Assembly: GCA_023664685.1 (NCBI GenBank)
Contig: JAMPFC010000003.1
Location: 1 to 64,000, forward strand
Source: Roseburia sp.
Lineage (GTDB): Bacteria; Bacillota; Clostridia; Lachnospirales; Lachnospiraceae
Direction of reading: 5' to 3'
Length of the DNA: 64,000 nt
Shown here: in pieces, positions 24,865 through 33,104 of the stretch
Layout: every line of letters begins with the position of its first letter
Position numbering within the stretch: the first letter of the stretch is position 1
Made by a program: the position numbers and the translations under genes
The notes under the pieces: generated by a model
The model's database searches: none
What the model was told of the DNA's origin: nothing
The model's input: only the letters and a program-made list of their open reading frames with translations

Positions 24865-25404
24865 TCACCTCTCGATACGGATCCAACAATCATCCTCTGC
24901 CATTTTCCCCTGCGTCTTTTCGATGATCATAAACGGATCGTAAAATGGCAGATCCAGTTCCTTTAACATCAGCTTCATCTTATCTCTGGTTCTCGGAAAG
25001 CATCTGGATTCTAAAAATGCCTCATACTCTTCAAATGTTGGTTTTTCCCTTTTTCCGAAAGCTCTCTGTATATAATCACGGGTGTAATTATATATTTTTA
25101 GTCTTCGCTGTCTCTCATCCACATCAATAATGGTACATACTTTATTTCCCGACATGTACCAGAGCCGCAGTGGATACGTTTTTTCAGGGACAGTAAGTTC
25201 CTCCTCCATCTGCGGATATTCATTTAACATTCTTACAAGTGTCACGATTGGGCCATTGATCTCCTTGTCTCCTTTTTCCCAACGCTCGATCGTTTTCACC
25301 GAAACATTCGCCAACTCTGCAAACTCTGCCTGAGTCAACTCAAGTTTCCTGCGGATCTCCTTGATCTCTTTTGCTGTCACAACATCCGAAACTACATATT
25401 TCAT
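24865..25404 (-). CDS. XRE-family HTH protein, partner of the HipA-like kinase
   Basis: The 179-residue protein has an N-terminal helix-turn-helix (KEIKEIRRKLELTQAEFAEL, then SVKTIERWEKGDKE, residues about 11-45). A C-terminal region follows with FPRTRDKMKLML and FYDPFMIIEKTQG, which I have seen only beside HipA-like genes. It could correspond to the missing HipA N-terminal module. The ATG at 25404 follows GGGGGATTATATACG. Two copies of a 15-bp palindrome lie in the promoter and are probably its operators. Predicted role: autorepressor and possible antitoxin or cofactor. That role is inference. Confidence 0.82.
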   Translation of the reverse strand: MKYVVSDVVTAKEIKEIRRKLELTQAEFAELANVSVKTIERWEKGDKEINGPIVTLVRMLNEYPQMEEELTVPEKTYPLRLWYMSGNKVCTIIDVDERQRRLKIYNYTRDYIQRAFGKREKPTFEEYEAFLESRCFPRTRDKMKLMLKELDLPFYDPFMIIEKTQGKMAEDDCWIRIER

Positions 25405-25462
25405 CGTATATAATCCCCCATTTCTGCAAAAGATATTCGTATGATTCCCTTCATCCGCTTTT

Positions 25463-25516
25463 ATTATACCCTCAAAATGAGGGTGTGTCAATACTTTTTA
25501 TCCCTCAAAATGAGGG
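25463..25516 (-). promoter_or_regulatory. Consensus promoter with two palindromic operators
   Basis: On the minus strand TTGACA (complement of 25486-25491) and TATAAT (complement of 25463-25468) are separated by 17 bases. CCCTCATTTTGAGGG fills 15 of the 17 spacer bases (25469-25483). A second identical copy is at 25502-25516, centred 33 bases away, about three helical turns. RNA polymerase and a repressor bound to these sites would exclude each other. Confidence 0.9.
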
Positions 25517-26392
25517 TTATTCCTTTTTTAGCTTTGCACATACCCTCTCATACATCTCTGACTGTCCCTGATCGATCCCTGCCAGTTCTGCCAGTCTTTG
25601 AAAATAGGTAACTACATCGATTTCCCCATTTTCATCCTCAAAATCATCGTTTTCAAATTCGGCTTCCATATCCATCCCTGCTGCCTCAAGCTCCTCCAAA
25701 AGCTCAAATTCCTCTTCGCTAAAATCCGAGTCCGCACAACAGCAGACAAGATAATTCTGGAGCAGCGGCTTTTCCCACTCATACCCTTTGGACAGCTCCG
25801 ATCCTGACTGGAGTAAAAGCCGAACCATTTCGGGTTTGAAAGAATCCTCTGCCGATACACTCCACTCCTCCGTATCATTCAGATCAGAAACAAGATTGTT
25901 CCGCCGGCAATAAAAATTTATCGCACTTTCCTCCATGCTCTCCTCTTCCCCGGGACTAGCCGGAGGTGTTAATTCATCTACCTTCTGCCCATTCTCCAGT
26001 AAATATTCCACCACCCGGAGAGAGTTACTTTCCACCGCTTTTCCATAAGCATTCGTGCTGCTGTCAAAATTATAATCCGCCAAAGCGGGTTCCTCCTGCA
26101 GACATTTCTTTACCTGAACTACATCATCACACAAAATAGCGGTCGTAAACTCCCTTACGGATTCAGACCGGACACGCACCTCTCCTTTTTCTGTCTGTAC
26201 CTTTTCATATGTCACATCAAAATACAGATTGACCCAGATCGCAATACAAAACACTGCCCCAATTCCGGCGGTCACAAACATTGCATTCTGGAGTTTCTTT
26301 TTTCCCCTTTTTCCAAATACAATAGCCAAAGGACATGCAAAAATCACGACTCCAATAAACGGAAGTGCTGCAAACAGAAAAAATAGTATCAT
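25517..26392 (-). CDS. Membrane protein with ankyrin-type repeats
   Basis: Two N-terminal transmembrane helices lie at about residues 2-24 and 38-58. A cytoplasmic or extracytoplasmic region with ankyrin-like units follows, for example AVESNSLRVVEYLLENGQKVDE near residue 120 (a location only) and FKPEMVRLLLQSGSEL near 190. The C-terminal third is strongly acidic. The 291-residue protein has no enzyme motifs and its function is unknown. AAGGAGG lies before the ATG. Its stop codon abuts the outer operator of the downstream HTH gene, so read-through into the HipA-like unit is possible. Confidence 0.75.
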   Translation of the reverse strand: MILFFLFAALPFIGVVIFACPLAIVFGKRGKKKLQNAMFVTAGIGAVFCIAIWVNLYFDVTYEKVQTEKGEVRVRSESVREFTTAILCDDVVQVKKCLQEEPALADYNFDSSTNAYGKAVESNSLRVVEYLLENGQKVDELTPPASPGEEESMEESAINFYCRRNNLVSDLNDTEEWSVSAEDSFKPEMVRLLLQSGSELSKGYEWEKPLLQNYLVCCCADSDFSEEEFELLEELEAAGMDMEAEFENDDFEDENGEIDVVTYFQRLAELAGIDQGQSEMYERVCAKLKKE

Positions 26393-26475
26393 AAATTCCT
26401 CCTTGTGTATTCGTGCATTAGTAGGATGGCGTCGTTAATTTGTTTTCGCTCTGCCTGTTAGGTGATTGGTGGCTG

Positions 26476-28029
26476 TTAATACACAACCCACTTACCATTG
26501 CGGCTATAACCAACAAACTCAGCAACATGTTCTCTTCCCATCGCCGCTACTTCTTTTTTCAAAGTGTACATTGAAACCCCTAATATTTCTGTCATTTTCT
26601 TTTTTGAAATAGACGGATCTTTCTGAATCAATGCTAAAATCTGATCCCGCAATGATAACTCCATCCAATTTTCCGGCAAATCAAATAATGGGATTGAATT
26701 TGGGGTTGATTTTGGGGTTGATGGGGTTGATGGGGTTGATTTTGGGGTTGACACATCTTTTTTTCTGCTCTTTTCTTCCAAAAACTCTTTATTTATAAAC
26801 AATCTTGAAATAAAATAACTATGAACTTCATCCGTCTCAAACTCCGGTTTGGGGGACCCATTTTCCTCTAAGGCATCCAAAATCTTTTTAATTCCCGTAT
26901 TTCTTCCCTCGGTCAAATGTAATTCCTTCAAAAAATCTCCAATTCTCCGATTCCTATACCTTCGATTCGATACTCGATATGACTTTAAACCCTCGATTGT
27001 TACCGAACGATCTGGTCCCGGAAAACTTACGATTTCCATTCTATCCTCCTCAATACGAACCTCAATCGGCTCACGTTCATCATATGCCCGATGGTATACT
27101 GCATTTGATAATGCTTCTTCAATCGCTGCAAATGGATAATTAAAAAAACGATCTGCCTCAGCCCGATCCGGATATTTCACCACCTTTTCTGTAATAATCG
27201 TATTCCTAATATATTGTAAGGCATCTCTCAACTGCTGTTGAATTGGCCCTTTAAACGTCTGCTCGATAATGTCGTTACCACCTAATCCATCCGGGAATTG
27301 AACCACATCAATCTGCGTATATGGGAAAAATTTTTCAGGTTCCATACTAAAAAACATTAAACCAACATTTTTAGGCTTTGTATATTCTGGAAGATCACTA
27401 ATAATATTCATGTCGCGGCATACTTCTACAAAATCTCCCATCTTTGCTTTTTCATACAATGAACTTTTAACTTCCTTCAAATAGTTCTGAACAAGAGTAA
27501 TATTTAAATCCGTCATATCCGCCTGATGATTCACACGATCATCAAACGGAACTCTGTTTGCCAAATTAAACAAGTCCTTCTCTTCCTCATCCGTAGGCAT
27601 TACTGTACTAGACATTTTTCGAATATAATGAATCCGTTCTTTATTATCTTTTGCCATTGTTTTTGGGGAAGAATATGGTCTATTATCCCCGCCCGGACAC
27701 CAAAGAATAATAAATTTCTTATTTTCATAGTCCACAACCTCGACGATTGGCATATATGTCGGTCGAATTAATTTACATTTTGATAAAATATTTTTTTGAT
27801 ACGCATCGACCTTATCCGCAGGTACACCTTTCAGGGGGTAAACGGGTTTTCCGTTATCTTCTTTTACACCAATAACCAAATAACCACCACCCCAATTATC
27901 AAGATCGTTCGCAAATGCACACACTGACTTCAAAGATGCTTTTGCATCCCATATTTCTTTAAATTCAATTCTTGCCCATTCAACTACATTACCTGAGAGC
28001 AGTGTTTTTATATTTGTTGGTATTGCCAT
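26476..28029 (-). CDS. AlbA_2/Schlafen-type ATP-binding regulator with C-terminal winged helix
   Basis: The 517-residue protein has an N-terminal AlbA_2 domain (EFKEIWDAKASLKSVCAFAN, then GGGYLVIGV, residues about 20-150). A GHKL/HATPase-like domain (FNYPFAAIEEALSNAVYHR near 310) follows, then a Ser-Thr-Pro linker and a C-terminal winged helix (SISKKKMTEILGVSMYTLKK). Such proteins are often regulators in accessory or defence-adjacent regions, and the role here is unknown. The ATG at 28029 has GGAGG upstream. Base use is clearly more AT-rich than its neighbours, suggesting transfer. A frame extending to 28164 instead carries what looks like a NUDIX remnant. Confidence 0.82.
   Translation of the reverse strand: MAIPTNIKTLLSGNVVEWARIEFKEIWDAKASLKSVCAFANDLDNWGGGYLVIGVKEDNGKPVYPLKGVPADKVDAYQKNILSKCKLIRPTYMPIVEVVDYENKKFIILWCPGGDNRPYSSPKTMAKDNKERIHYIRKMSSTVMPTDEEEKDLFNLANRVPFDDRVNHQADMTDLNITLVQNYLKEVKSSLYEKAKMGDFVEVCRDMNIISDLPEYTKPKNVGLMFFSMEPEKFFPYTQIDVVQFPDGLGGNDIIEQTFKGPIQQQLRDALQYIRNTIITEKVVKYPDRAEADRFFNYPFAAIEEALSNAVYHRAYDEREPIEVRIEEDRMEIVSFPGPDRSVTIEGLKSYRVSNRRYRNRRIGDFLKELHLTEGRNTGIKKILDALEENGSPKPEFETDEVHSYFISRLFINKEFLEEKSRKKDVSTPKSTPSTPSTPKSTPNSIPLFDLPENWMELSLRDQILALIQKDPSISKKKMTEILGVSMYTLKKEVAAMGREHVAEFVGYSRNGKWVVY
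26702..26747 (+). repeat. GGGGTTGAT tandem repeat, possible G-quadruplex
   Basis: Five GGGG runs on the plus strand are spaced 12, 9, 9 and 12 bases apart (units GGGGTTGAT and GGGGTTGATTTT). They encode the TPKSTP/STP linker of the AlbA_2 protein on the other strand. Four-tetrad G-quadruplex formation on the template strand is possible, and the unit number may vary between strains. Confidence 0.75.
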
Positions 28030-28074
28030 TTGCTTCCCTCCTACATTTCGCAGTATTACACAAAAACTATTACT

Positions 28075-28164
28075 CCAATATTTTTTTATCACTTCAAGAT
28101 CTGCTGGTAGCCATTCTACGCTATCATACAACGTGTCAGTCGTAAGCCACCTTGCCGCTCTCAT
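28075..28164 (-). pseudogene. Possible 3' remnant of a NUDIX (MutT-type) hydrolase gene
   Basis: On the minus strand the codons read MRAARWLTTDTL and DSVEWLPADLEVIKK. This pattern (AARWLT..L..V.WLPAD) resembles the C terminus of (deoxy)nucleotide pyrophosphohydrolases of the MutT family. No catalytic NUDIX box precedes it; instead the YjbR gene ends here in an ATGA overlap. The frame then runs without a stop into the AT-rich AlbA_2 gene. It looks like a scar left where the AlbA_2 segment joined. The identification is by memory of family tails only. Confidence 0.45.
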
Positions 28165-28499
28165 TTCTTCCTTCCCTTCGTCAACTCATAGCTCTCCCCG
28201 ATCATCCGCCGGATATCCTCCTCTGGCACCGTCCCATCAAGAATGATCGAGTTCCAATGTTCTTTATTCAGGTGATACGCCGGAATCACCGACGCAAAAG
28301 CATCCCGCCAGAAATCTCTCCACTGCGTATCGCATTTCACATTGATCCACATGCACCCTTCCCGCTCAAAGATCCATGCAAACACCTTGCGGTTTGACCG
28401 ATGCCGGATCACTGTCCAGTTCGTGTCCCGGAATGGATGATCCTCATAGGTATCTTTGAGGGAAAGACAGTATCGAACCGCCTCTTCTCGTGTTTTCAT
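28161..28499 (-). CDS. MmcQ/YjbR family protein
   Basis: The 112-residue protein of the YjbR/CyaY-like fold family was annotated as DNA-binding in some databases, but its role is unproven. Family features visible are REEAVRYCLSL at the start, HPFRDTNWTVIRH, KVFAWIFEREG, the cysteine motif WINVKCDTQW and a C-terminal YHLNKEHWNSIIL. The ATG at 28499 has GGGAGGGATAT upstream; a longer frame to 28559 is not supported. Confidence 0.88.
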   Translation of the reverse strand: MKTREEAVRYCLSLKDTYEDHPFRDTNWTVIRHRSNRKVFAWIFEREGCMWINVKCDTQWRDFWRDAFASVIPAYHLNKEHWNSIILDGTVPEEDIRRMIGESYELTKGRKK

Positions 28500-28783
28500 A
28501 TATCCCTCCCAGTCCTCTTTTCCAACAGTATACTCAAATCCCCCAAAAATAGCAAACAATTTTTGAGATTGCTGACACTTTTACGTTCTCTAAGCACCCC
28601 TACATAGAAAAACCGCCCCAAACCTTCGGTCAAATCTTCGACCATAGCGGGGCAGAATTTCTATTTTGCAAGCGGACACCCCCCTTGTTGGCGGTTGTCC
28701 CTTTCATATCTCTTCTATAGTATGCCTTCTATCTTATTTTAAAAGCAGTATTTTAAAGCCCTGTTTCATTTCCCACCACAATC
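28500..28783. other. Non-coding interval with two stem-loops
   Basis: No coding frame is supported. On the minus strand a nested hairpin at 28604-28655 (outer CTGCCCC/GGGGCGG, inner GGTC/GACC) is followed by TTTTTCT and is a likely terminator for purF. A second imperfect inverted repeat, GGACA/TGTCC, spans 28674-28700. The rest is AT-rich with no clear promoter. Confidence 0.6.
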
Positions 28784-30220
28784 CTACCTGTCATATTCTC
28801 CCCGGATATCCTCCGCCGGCGGTGCCACCGGATAATTTCCGGAAAAGCATGCGTCACAATATCCCATGTCGCCTTCGATCAGTTCATGAAGCCTCTCGCC
28901 ATCCAGATATCCAAGCGAATCTGCCCCGATCTTTTTACAAATCTCATCCACGGTATTATTGTGGGCGATGAGCTGATCACAGCTTGGTACATCGGTGCCA
29001 AAATAACAGGGATACAAAAATGGCGGCGAACTGATCCTCACATGAACTTCGGTCGCTCCGGCAGTCTTTAACATACGCACGATGCGCTCGCTTGTCGTAC
29101 CTCGCACGATCGAATCATCCACCATGACAACACGCTTGCCCCGGACAACTTCCTTGAGGACATTCAGCTTGATTTTCACACTGCTCTCACGTGCAGATTG
29201 TTTTGGCTTGATAAACGTACGCCCCACATAACTGTTTTTCATAAACGCTGTCCCGTACTCGATCCCAGACTCTAGCGCAAATCCCATCGCTGCCACATTG
29301 CCTGATTCCGGCACTCCGACGACGATATCCGCCTCCGCCGGATGCATCTGGGCAAGGATTTTTCCCGCCATGATGCGGCTGTTGTAGACACTGACTCCGT
29401 CAAAATAACTGTCGGGTCTGGCAAAATAAATATATTCAAAAATACATTTGGCTGATTTTTCATTACACAATGTCTCATCCGACTGAATCCCGTCCGCATC
29501 TAACATCACGATTTCCCCGGGCTTTACATCACGGACAAACTCTGCACCTACTGCATCAAGCGCACACGTCTCCGAAGCAAGGATAAAACTGTTATCCCTT
29601 TTCCCGATCACAAGCGGCCGGAACCCGTAAGGATCTCTCGCACCGATGAGCTTTCTGGGACTGGAGATAATGATCGAATATGCCCCTTTCAACTTCATCA
29701 TCGCATTCTTTACCGCCTCCTCGGCAGTCGGCGTCTTCAGGCGTTCTCTGGCGATCAGGTAGGCGATGACCTCTGTATCGATCGTCGTCTGGAAAATTGC
29801 CCCGGTATACTCCATTTCCTCACGGAGTTTTGGCGCATTCACAAGGTTTCCGTTGTGAGCAAGCATCAGCGTCCCTTTTACATAATTCAATACCAGAGGC
29901 TGTATATTCTGGTTGTTGCTGGCGCCTGCGGTAGAATAGCGGACATGTCCCACACCGATGTTCCCCTTTAACTTCTCAAGGCCTTCTGCATCAAAAACCT
30001 CATTGACAAGTCCCATTCCTTTCTGCGCACACACTTTTCCCTTCGGGCCTTCCGTATCACTGACCGCGATCCCGCAGCTCTCCTGCCCCCTGTGCTGCAA
30101 CGCAAACAATCCGTAATAAATCGAAGATGCCACGTCTCCTCCATCCAAATCATACATTCCAAAAACTCCGCATTCCTCATGGAGTCCCTCATTAAAATGT
30201 TCAATCATTTCGGATTTCAT
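28784..30220 (-). CDS. purF: Amidophosphoribosyltransferase PurF
   Basis: PurF catalyses the first committed step of purine synthesis, glutamine plus PRPP to phosphoribosylamine. The 478-residue protein has a short propeptide ending before the catalytic Cys in HEECGVFGMY, so N-terminal processing is expected. Motifs include GHVRYSTAG, the PRPP-binding VVMVDDSIVRGTT near residue 350 and a C-terminal cysteine pair CDAC, which with earlier cysteines fits the [4Fe-4S] cluster of the Bacillus-type enzyme. It follows purC after 23 bases. Confidence 0.97.
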   Translation of the reverse strand: MKSEMIEHFNEGLHEECGVFGMYDLDGGDVASSIYYGLFALQHRGQESCGIAVSDTEGPKGKVCAQKGMGLVNEVFDAEGLEKLKGNIGVGHVRYSTAGASNNQNIQPLVLNYVKGTLMLAHNGNLVNAPKLREEMEYTGAIFQTTIDTEVIAYLIARERLKTPTAEEAVKNAMMKLKGAYSIIISSPRKLIGARDPYGFRPLVIGKRDNSFILASETCALDAVGAEFVRDVKPGEIVMLDADGIQSDETLCNEKSAKCIFEYIYFARPDSYFDGVSVYNSRIMAGKILAQMHPAEADIVVGVPESGNVAAMGFALESGIEYGTAFMKNSYVGRTFIKPKQSARESSVKIKLNVLKEVVRGKRVVMVDDSIVRGTTSERIVRMLKTAGATEVHVRISSPPFLYPCYFGTDVPSCDQLIAHNNTVDEICKKIGADSLGYLDGERLHELIEGDMGYCDACFSGNYPVAPPAEDIRGEYDR

Positions 30221-30243
30221 TCCGTATTTTTTCCTTTCTGAAA

Positions 30244-30957
30244 TTAATTCATTATCCCAATGCGCTTTGCAACTTCGTTATAAGCATCCTCCACACCGCC
30301 AAGATCTCTCCGAAAACGATCCTTGTCCAGTTTTTCTCTCGTATTGATATCCCAGAAGCGGCACGTATCCGGTGAAATTTCATCTGCAAGGATGATCGTC
30401 CCGTCAGATGTCTTGCCAAATTCAATCTTAAAATCGATCAGCTCAATTCCGCACTCTTTGAAAAAACCGATCAGGAAATCATTTACCATAAAAGCATATT
30501 TTGTAATAACGTCGATGTCCTCCTGTGTAGCGATTCCGATCGCCTTTGCAAAATAGTCATTGATCAGCGGGTCTCCCAACGCATCGTCTTTATAACTAAA
30601 TTCCAGAGTAGGACAAAGAAGCTTCTTTCCCTCTTCGATGCCGAGACGTTTTGAAAAACTTCCCGCTGCTGTATTGCGGATGATCACTTCAAGAGGGATG
30701 ATCGACACCTTCTTTACCGCTGTCTCGCGGTCACTCAGCTCTTCTACAAAATGCGTCGGAACTCCTGCCTTTTCAAGCTTCTGGCATAAAAAATTCGTCA
30801 TCCGGTTATTGATCACGCCCTTGCCGATGATCGTTCCCTTTTTCTCGCCATTAAAAGCAGTCGCATCATCCTTATAATCGACAATATACACATCCTCCAC
30901 ATCCGTCATATATACCTTTTTTGCCTTTCCTTCATAGAGCATCTCTCTCTTTTCCAC
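30244..30957 (-). CDS. purC: SAICAR synthetase PurC
   Basis: PurC joins CAIR and aspartate with ATP in purine synthesis. The 237-residue protein starts with [10 protein letters not shown] and has [13 protein letters not shown] near residue 30. It also has the signature [19 protein letters not shown] near 93 and the second signature LIDFKIEFG near 172. The start codon is GTG with AAGGAGGATAAAGAA upstream. It forms a two-gene unit with purF; no purine riboswitch is seen before it. Confidence 0.97.
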   Translation of the reverse strand: MEKREMLYEGKAKKVYMTDVEDVYIVDYKDDATAFNGEKKGTIIGKGVINNRMTNFLCQKLEKAGVPTHFVEELSDRETAVKKVSIIPLEVIIRNTAAGSFSKRLGIEEGKKLLCPTLEFSYKDDALGDPLINDYFAKAIGIATQEDIDVITKYAFMVNDFLIGFFKECGIELIDFKIEFGKTSDGTIILADEISPDTCRFWDINTREKLDKDRFRRDLGGVEDAYNEVAKRIGIMN

Positions 30958-31000
30958 TTCTTTATCCTCCTTATGTCGCTCTCGCGAAAATGTATTTACT

Positions 31001-32383
31001 TTATTTCTTTTTATTGTCTACCACATAAATCCCGCGCTGGAGCTTACTCTGCAAAATACGCAGCACCGCTTGGTTGATCCGCTTTTCATCAATCTCATTA
31101 AACATGACCGCCTGCCGCAAGGCAAAAAAGGCTTCGTCAATATCCGCCGGATCATAGATGACGTCTGCTCCGGACATAACCGCCTTGATGACTGCCTGCC
31201 GGACTGTGTACTGGCTCGTGATGACCGGCACATCCAATGGCTCTGTCATGATCATTCCCTCAAATCCCATCTCTTTTCGGAGAAGATCCGACAATATCGT
31301 TCTGGAAAGTGATGCCGGCGTCTCTTTATCAATTTTAGACAAACAGACATGTCCAACCATGATAAAATCCGTCCCCTCATCAATTCCGGCGGCAAATGGC
31401 TCAAAATTCACCCGCCGCAGCCTAGAAAGCCCGGTATCAATATGTGTCTCAACTAACTTATGATATTCAGCCACAGAAGCGATTCCGGGAAATGTTTTTA
31501 GAACCGTAGCGATACGCCCTACATGCATCCCCTTTACCATCGCACCGACTGCCTCACTGACTTTATCTTCCTCACTACTAAAACAACTTTCCGCATATAC
31601 GGTCTCCTGATACGCTGCTAAAAAATCAGAAAGCGCTTTATTGTACTCCTGCAGCTTTTTTTGATAAGCATCTGCATGCTTTTTCTTTTTTTTCTTCGAC
31701 AGCTTCTTTGCCGGCTTTTCGTACCGGGGCGGCTCGCCAACGACTGATACCGCACTCCCGCTCACCGCATCCGCATCTACTGCCTTTGCATTCTCTGCCA
31801 CGTCTGCCACAGGGGCAAGGTTCAGGTTGAAGCCGAGTTCCGAAAGTTCCTTTGCGATAACCTCTCCGGTATCCTCTAACTGCCCCTCCGACATATTCTT
31901 TCCCATCTCGGCAGGACTCGTATAACCCGTAGCAGTAATTTCATCATTATGTGCCGCGATCGAATTTTCTCCGCCGCCTTCCTCCTGCGTCCCAATATAC
32001 ATCGGGATATCCAGATATCCGGAAAGAGTACCCGTCATTTCCTTGAGCTGCTGTACTCCAGTAATATTCCGGTTTCCGATGATAATGCCGCCAAACCGGT
32101 ATGTCTCGACCGCCGACCGGAGCTCATCCGTGATCCCGGTAACTGGCTCCTCACCCTCTGTCAGCTTATCAATACTCACCACAAACATCTGTCCTATTTT
32201 TTCGTCCAGAGACATTTTTTTCAATATTCGTTCGGCTTCCCTAAATGCCTCACTCTGGCTCATCACATTTGCTCCGCTGTCCGTCGCTGCATCCTGACCG
32301 TCTCCCTGACCCCCTCCGTCACGACAGCCTGTCAGATTCAGGCAAAGACAGACAACCATGAAAATGCATGTAATCCGTTTCAT
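31001..32383 (-). CDS. GH3-fold lipoprotein lacking catalytic residues (NagZ-like pseudoenzyme)
   Basis: The 460-residue precursor has a lipoprotein signal with lipobox LTGC near residue 20, then a glycoside-hydrolase-3 N-terminal domain ([21 protein letters not shown]). The family motif KHFPGHG reads KTFPGIA and the nucleophile site TDDL/SDDL reads MTEPLD, so the His/Asp dyad and nucleophile are missing. A Lys-rich insert ([18 protein letters not shown]) interrupts the barrel near residue 235. It probably binds rather than cleaves a glycan. The ATG at 32383 has AAGGAGAAG. A promoter lies at 32436-32464. Confidence 0.82.
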   Translation of the reverse strand: MKRITCIFMVVCLCLNLTGCRDGGGQGDGQDAATDSGANVMSQSEAFREAERILKKMSLDEKIGQMFVVSIDKLTEGEEPVTGITDELRSAVETYRFGGIIIGNRNITGVQQLKEMTGTLSGYLDIPMYIGTQEEGGGENSIAAHNDEITATGYTSPAEMGKNMSEGQLEDTGEVIAKELSELGFNLNLAPVADVAENAKAVDADAVSGSAVSVVGEPPRYEKPAKKLSKKKKKKHADAYQKKLQEYNKALSDFLAAYQETVYAESCFSSEEDKVSEAVGAMVKGMHVGRIATVLKTFPGIASVAEYHKLVETHIDTGLSRLRRVNFEPFAAGIDEGTDFIMVGHVCLSKIDKETPASLSRTILSDLLRKEMGFEGMIMTEPLDVPVITSQYTVRQAVIKAVMSGADVIYDPADIDEAFFALRQAVMFNEIDEKRINQAVLRILQSKLQRGIYVVDNKKK

Positions 32384-32435
32384 ATATCTTCTCCTTAGTT
32401 CCGATCCGTGCCTGTCAAGCTTACTATCCGAATGT

Positions 32436-32464
32436 ATTATATCAAATAATGTTTCATTATACAA
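32436..32464 (-). promoter_or_regulatory. Promoter of the GH3-like lipoprotein gene
   Basis: On the minus strand TTGTAT (complement of 32459-32464), a 17-base spacer and TATAAT (complement of 32436-32441) are present. The spacer contains the dyad ATAATG-TTT-CATTAT (plus-strand reading at 32446-32460), which may be an operator. Confidence 0.7.
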
Positions 32465-32519
32465 ATAAATATTTCACAAAAATACAGGAAACATTCACTT
32501 TTTTTTATGATATTTGTAA

Positions 32520-32546
32520 ACAGGCCAAGCTGTCACACATATGATA
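32520..32546 (+). promoter_or_regulatory. Candidate sigma-K-type promoter
   Basis: AC at 32520-32521 is followed after 16 bases by CATATGATA (32538-32546). This matches the known mother-cell sigma-K pattern AC-N16-CATANNNTA, and it lies 33 bases before the Cys/Gly-rich gene. The motif is short, so chance is possible. Confidence 0.4.
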
Positions 32547-32578
32547 TCAATGTAAATAATTTTAGGAGGAACCTGATT

Positions 32579-32809
32579 ATGAGCGATTTATCAGCAACAA
32601 ACTGCGGCAACAGCGGATGCTCCTGCAACGACGGAAATAGTGGCTGCTCATGGATCATCATCATCCTGCTTCTGTGCAGCTGCGGCGGAAATGGCGGCTG
32701 GGGTGGATTCGGCGGCGGCGACTGCAGCTGTATCATCTGGATCTTACTGCTTATGTGCCTTTGTGGCGGAAACGGCGGCTGGGGCGGATGCGGCAATAAC
32801 TTCTGCTAA
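32579..32809 (+). CDS. Cys/Gly-rich small membrane protein with internal duplication
   Basis: The 76-residue protein starts MSDLSATNCGNSGCSCND. It then repeats one unit twice: CSWIIIILLLCSCGGNGGWGG and CSCIIWILLLMCLCGGNGGWGG-like segments at about residues 23-43 and 50-70, each a short hydrophobic helix followed by a Cys-Gly-Asn-Trp tail. Similar clostridial proteins have been labelled high-cysteine chorion-like proteins without functional proof. AGGAGG lies nine bases before the ATG. The upstream sigma-K-like motif and a strong terminator suggest a single late-sporulation gene, possibly a coat component; this is inference. Confidence 0.8.
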   Translation: MSDLSATNCGNSGCSCNDGNSGCSWIIIILLLCSCGGNGGWGGFGGGDCSCIIWILLLMCLCGGNGGWGGCGNNFC

Positions 32810-32828
32810 TTTTTCTATCCCCAAAAAG

Positions 32829-32862
32829 GGTGTCGGGATTTCCTCCCGGCACCTTCTTTTTT
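32829..32862 (+). terminator. Terminator of the Cys/Gly-rich gene
   Basis: GGTGTCGGGA and TCCCGGCACC form a 10-bp stem with a five-base loop, followed by TTCTTTTTT. Confidence 0.9.
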
Positions 32863-32881
32863 CTTATCAAAAGCCTTCTAC

Positions 32882-33028
32882 TCAGCGATAGCTTTGATCC
32901 CAGTCGGATTTCTTCCGCTCTTCTCCGGACTCTTCCCCGCTTTTCTCCATGCACTCACAACAGTCAAGATCGATCTCATACACTGTCGTCTCATCCACGA
33001 TAACCTTTGTTCTCTCCTTTTCTTTCAT
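32882..33028 (-). CDS. Small acidic protein of unknown function (48 aa)
   Basis: This 48-residue protein is read on the minus strand from an ATG preceded by GGAGG (GGAGGCTGAAC). The sequence begins MKEKERTKVIVDETTVYEID, then has a cysteine cluster DCCECMEK near residues 22-29 and a highly charged tail ending SDWDQSYR. The ribosome site and well-formed composition support a real gene. The CCxC cluster could bind metal. It lies between aroC, which is upstream on the same strand, and the terminator of the Cys/Gly-rich gene. Confidence 0.65.
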   Translation of the reverse strand: MKEKERTKVIVDETTVYEIDLDCCECMEKSGEESGEERKKSDWDQSYR

Positions 33029-33104
33029 GTTCAGCCTCCATGATTTTGTCTCTCTTTACATTTATTTTATGATTTGGGAGAAATTCGGTTAGCGCAAAAG
33101 AAAT

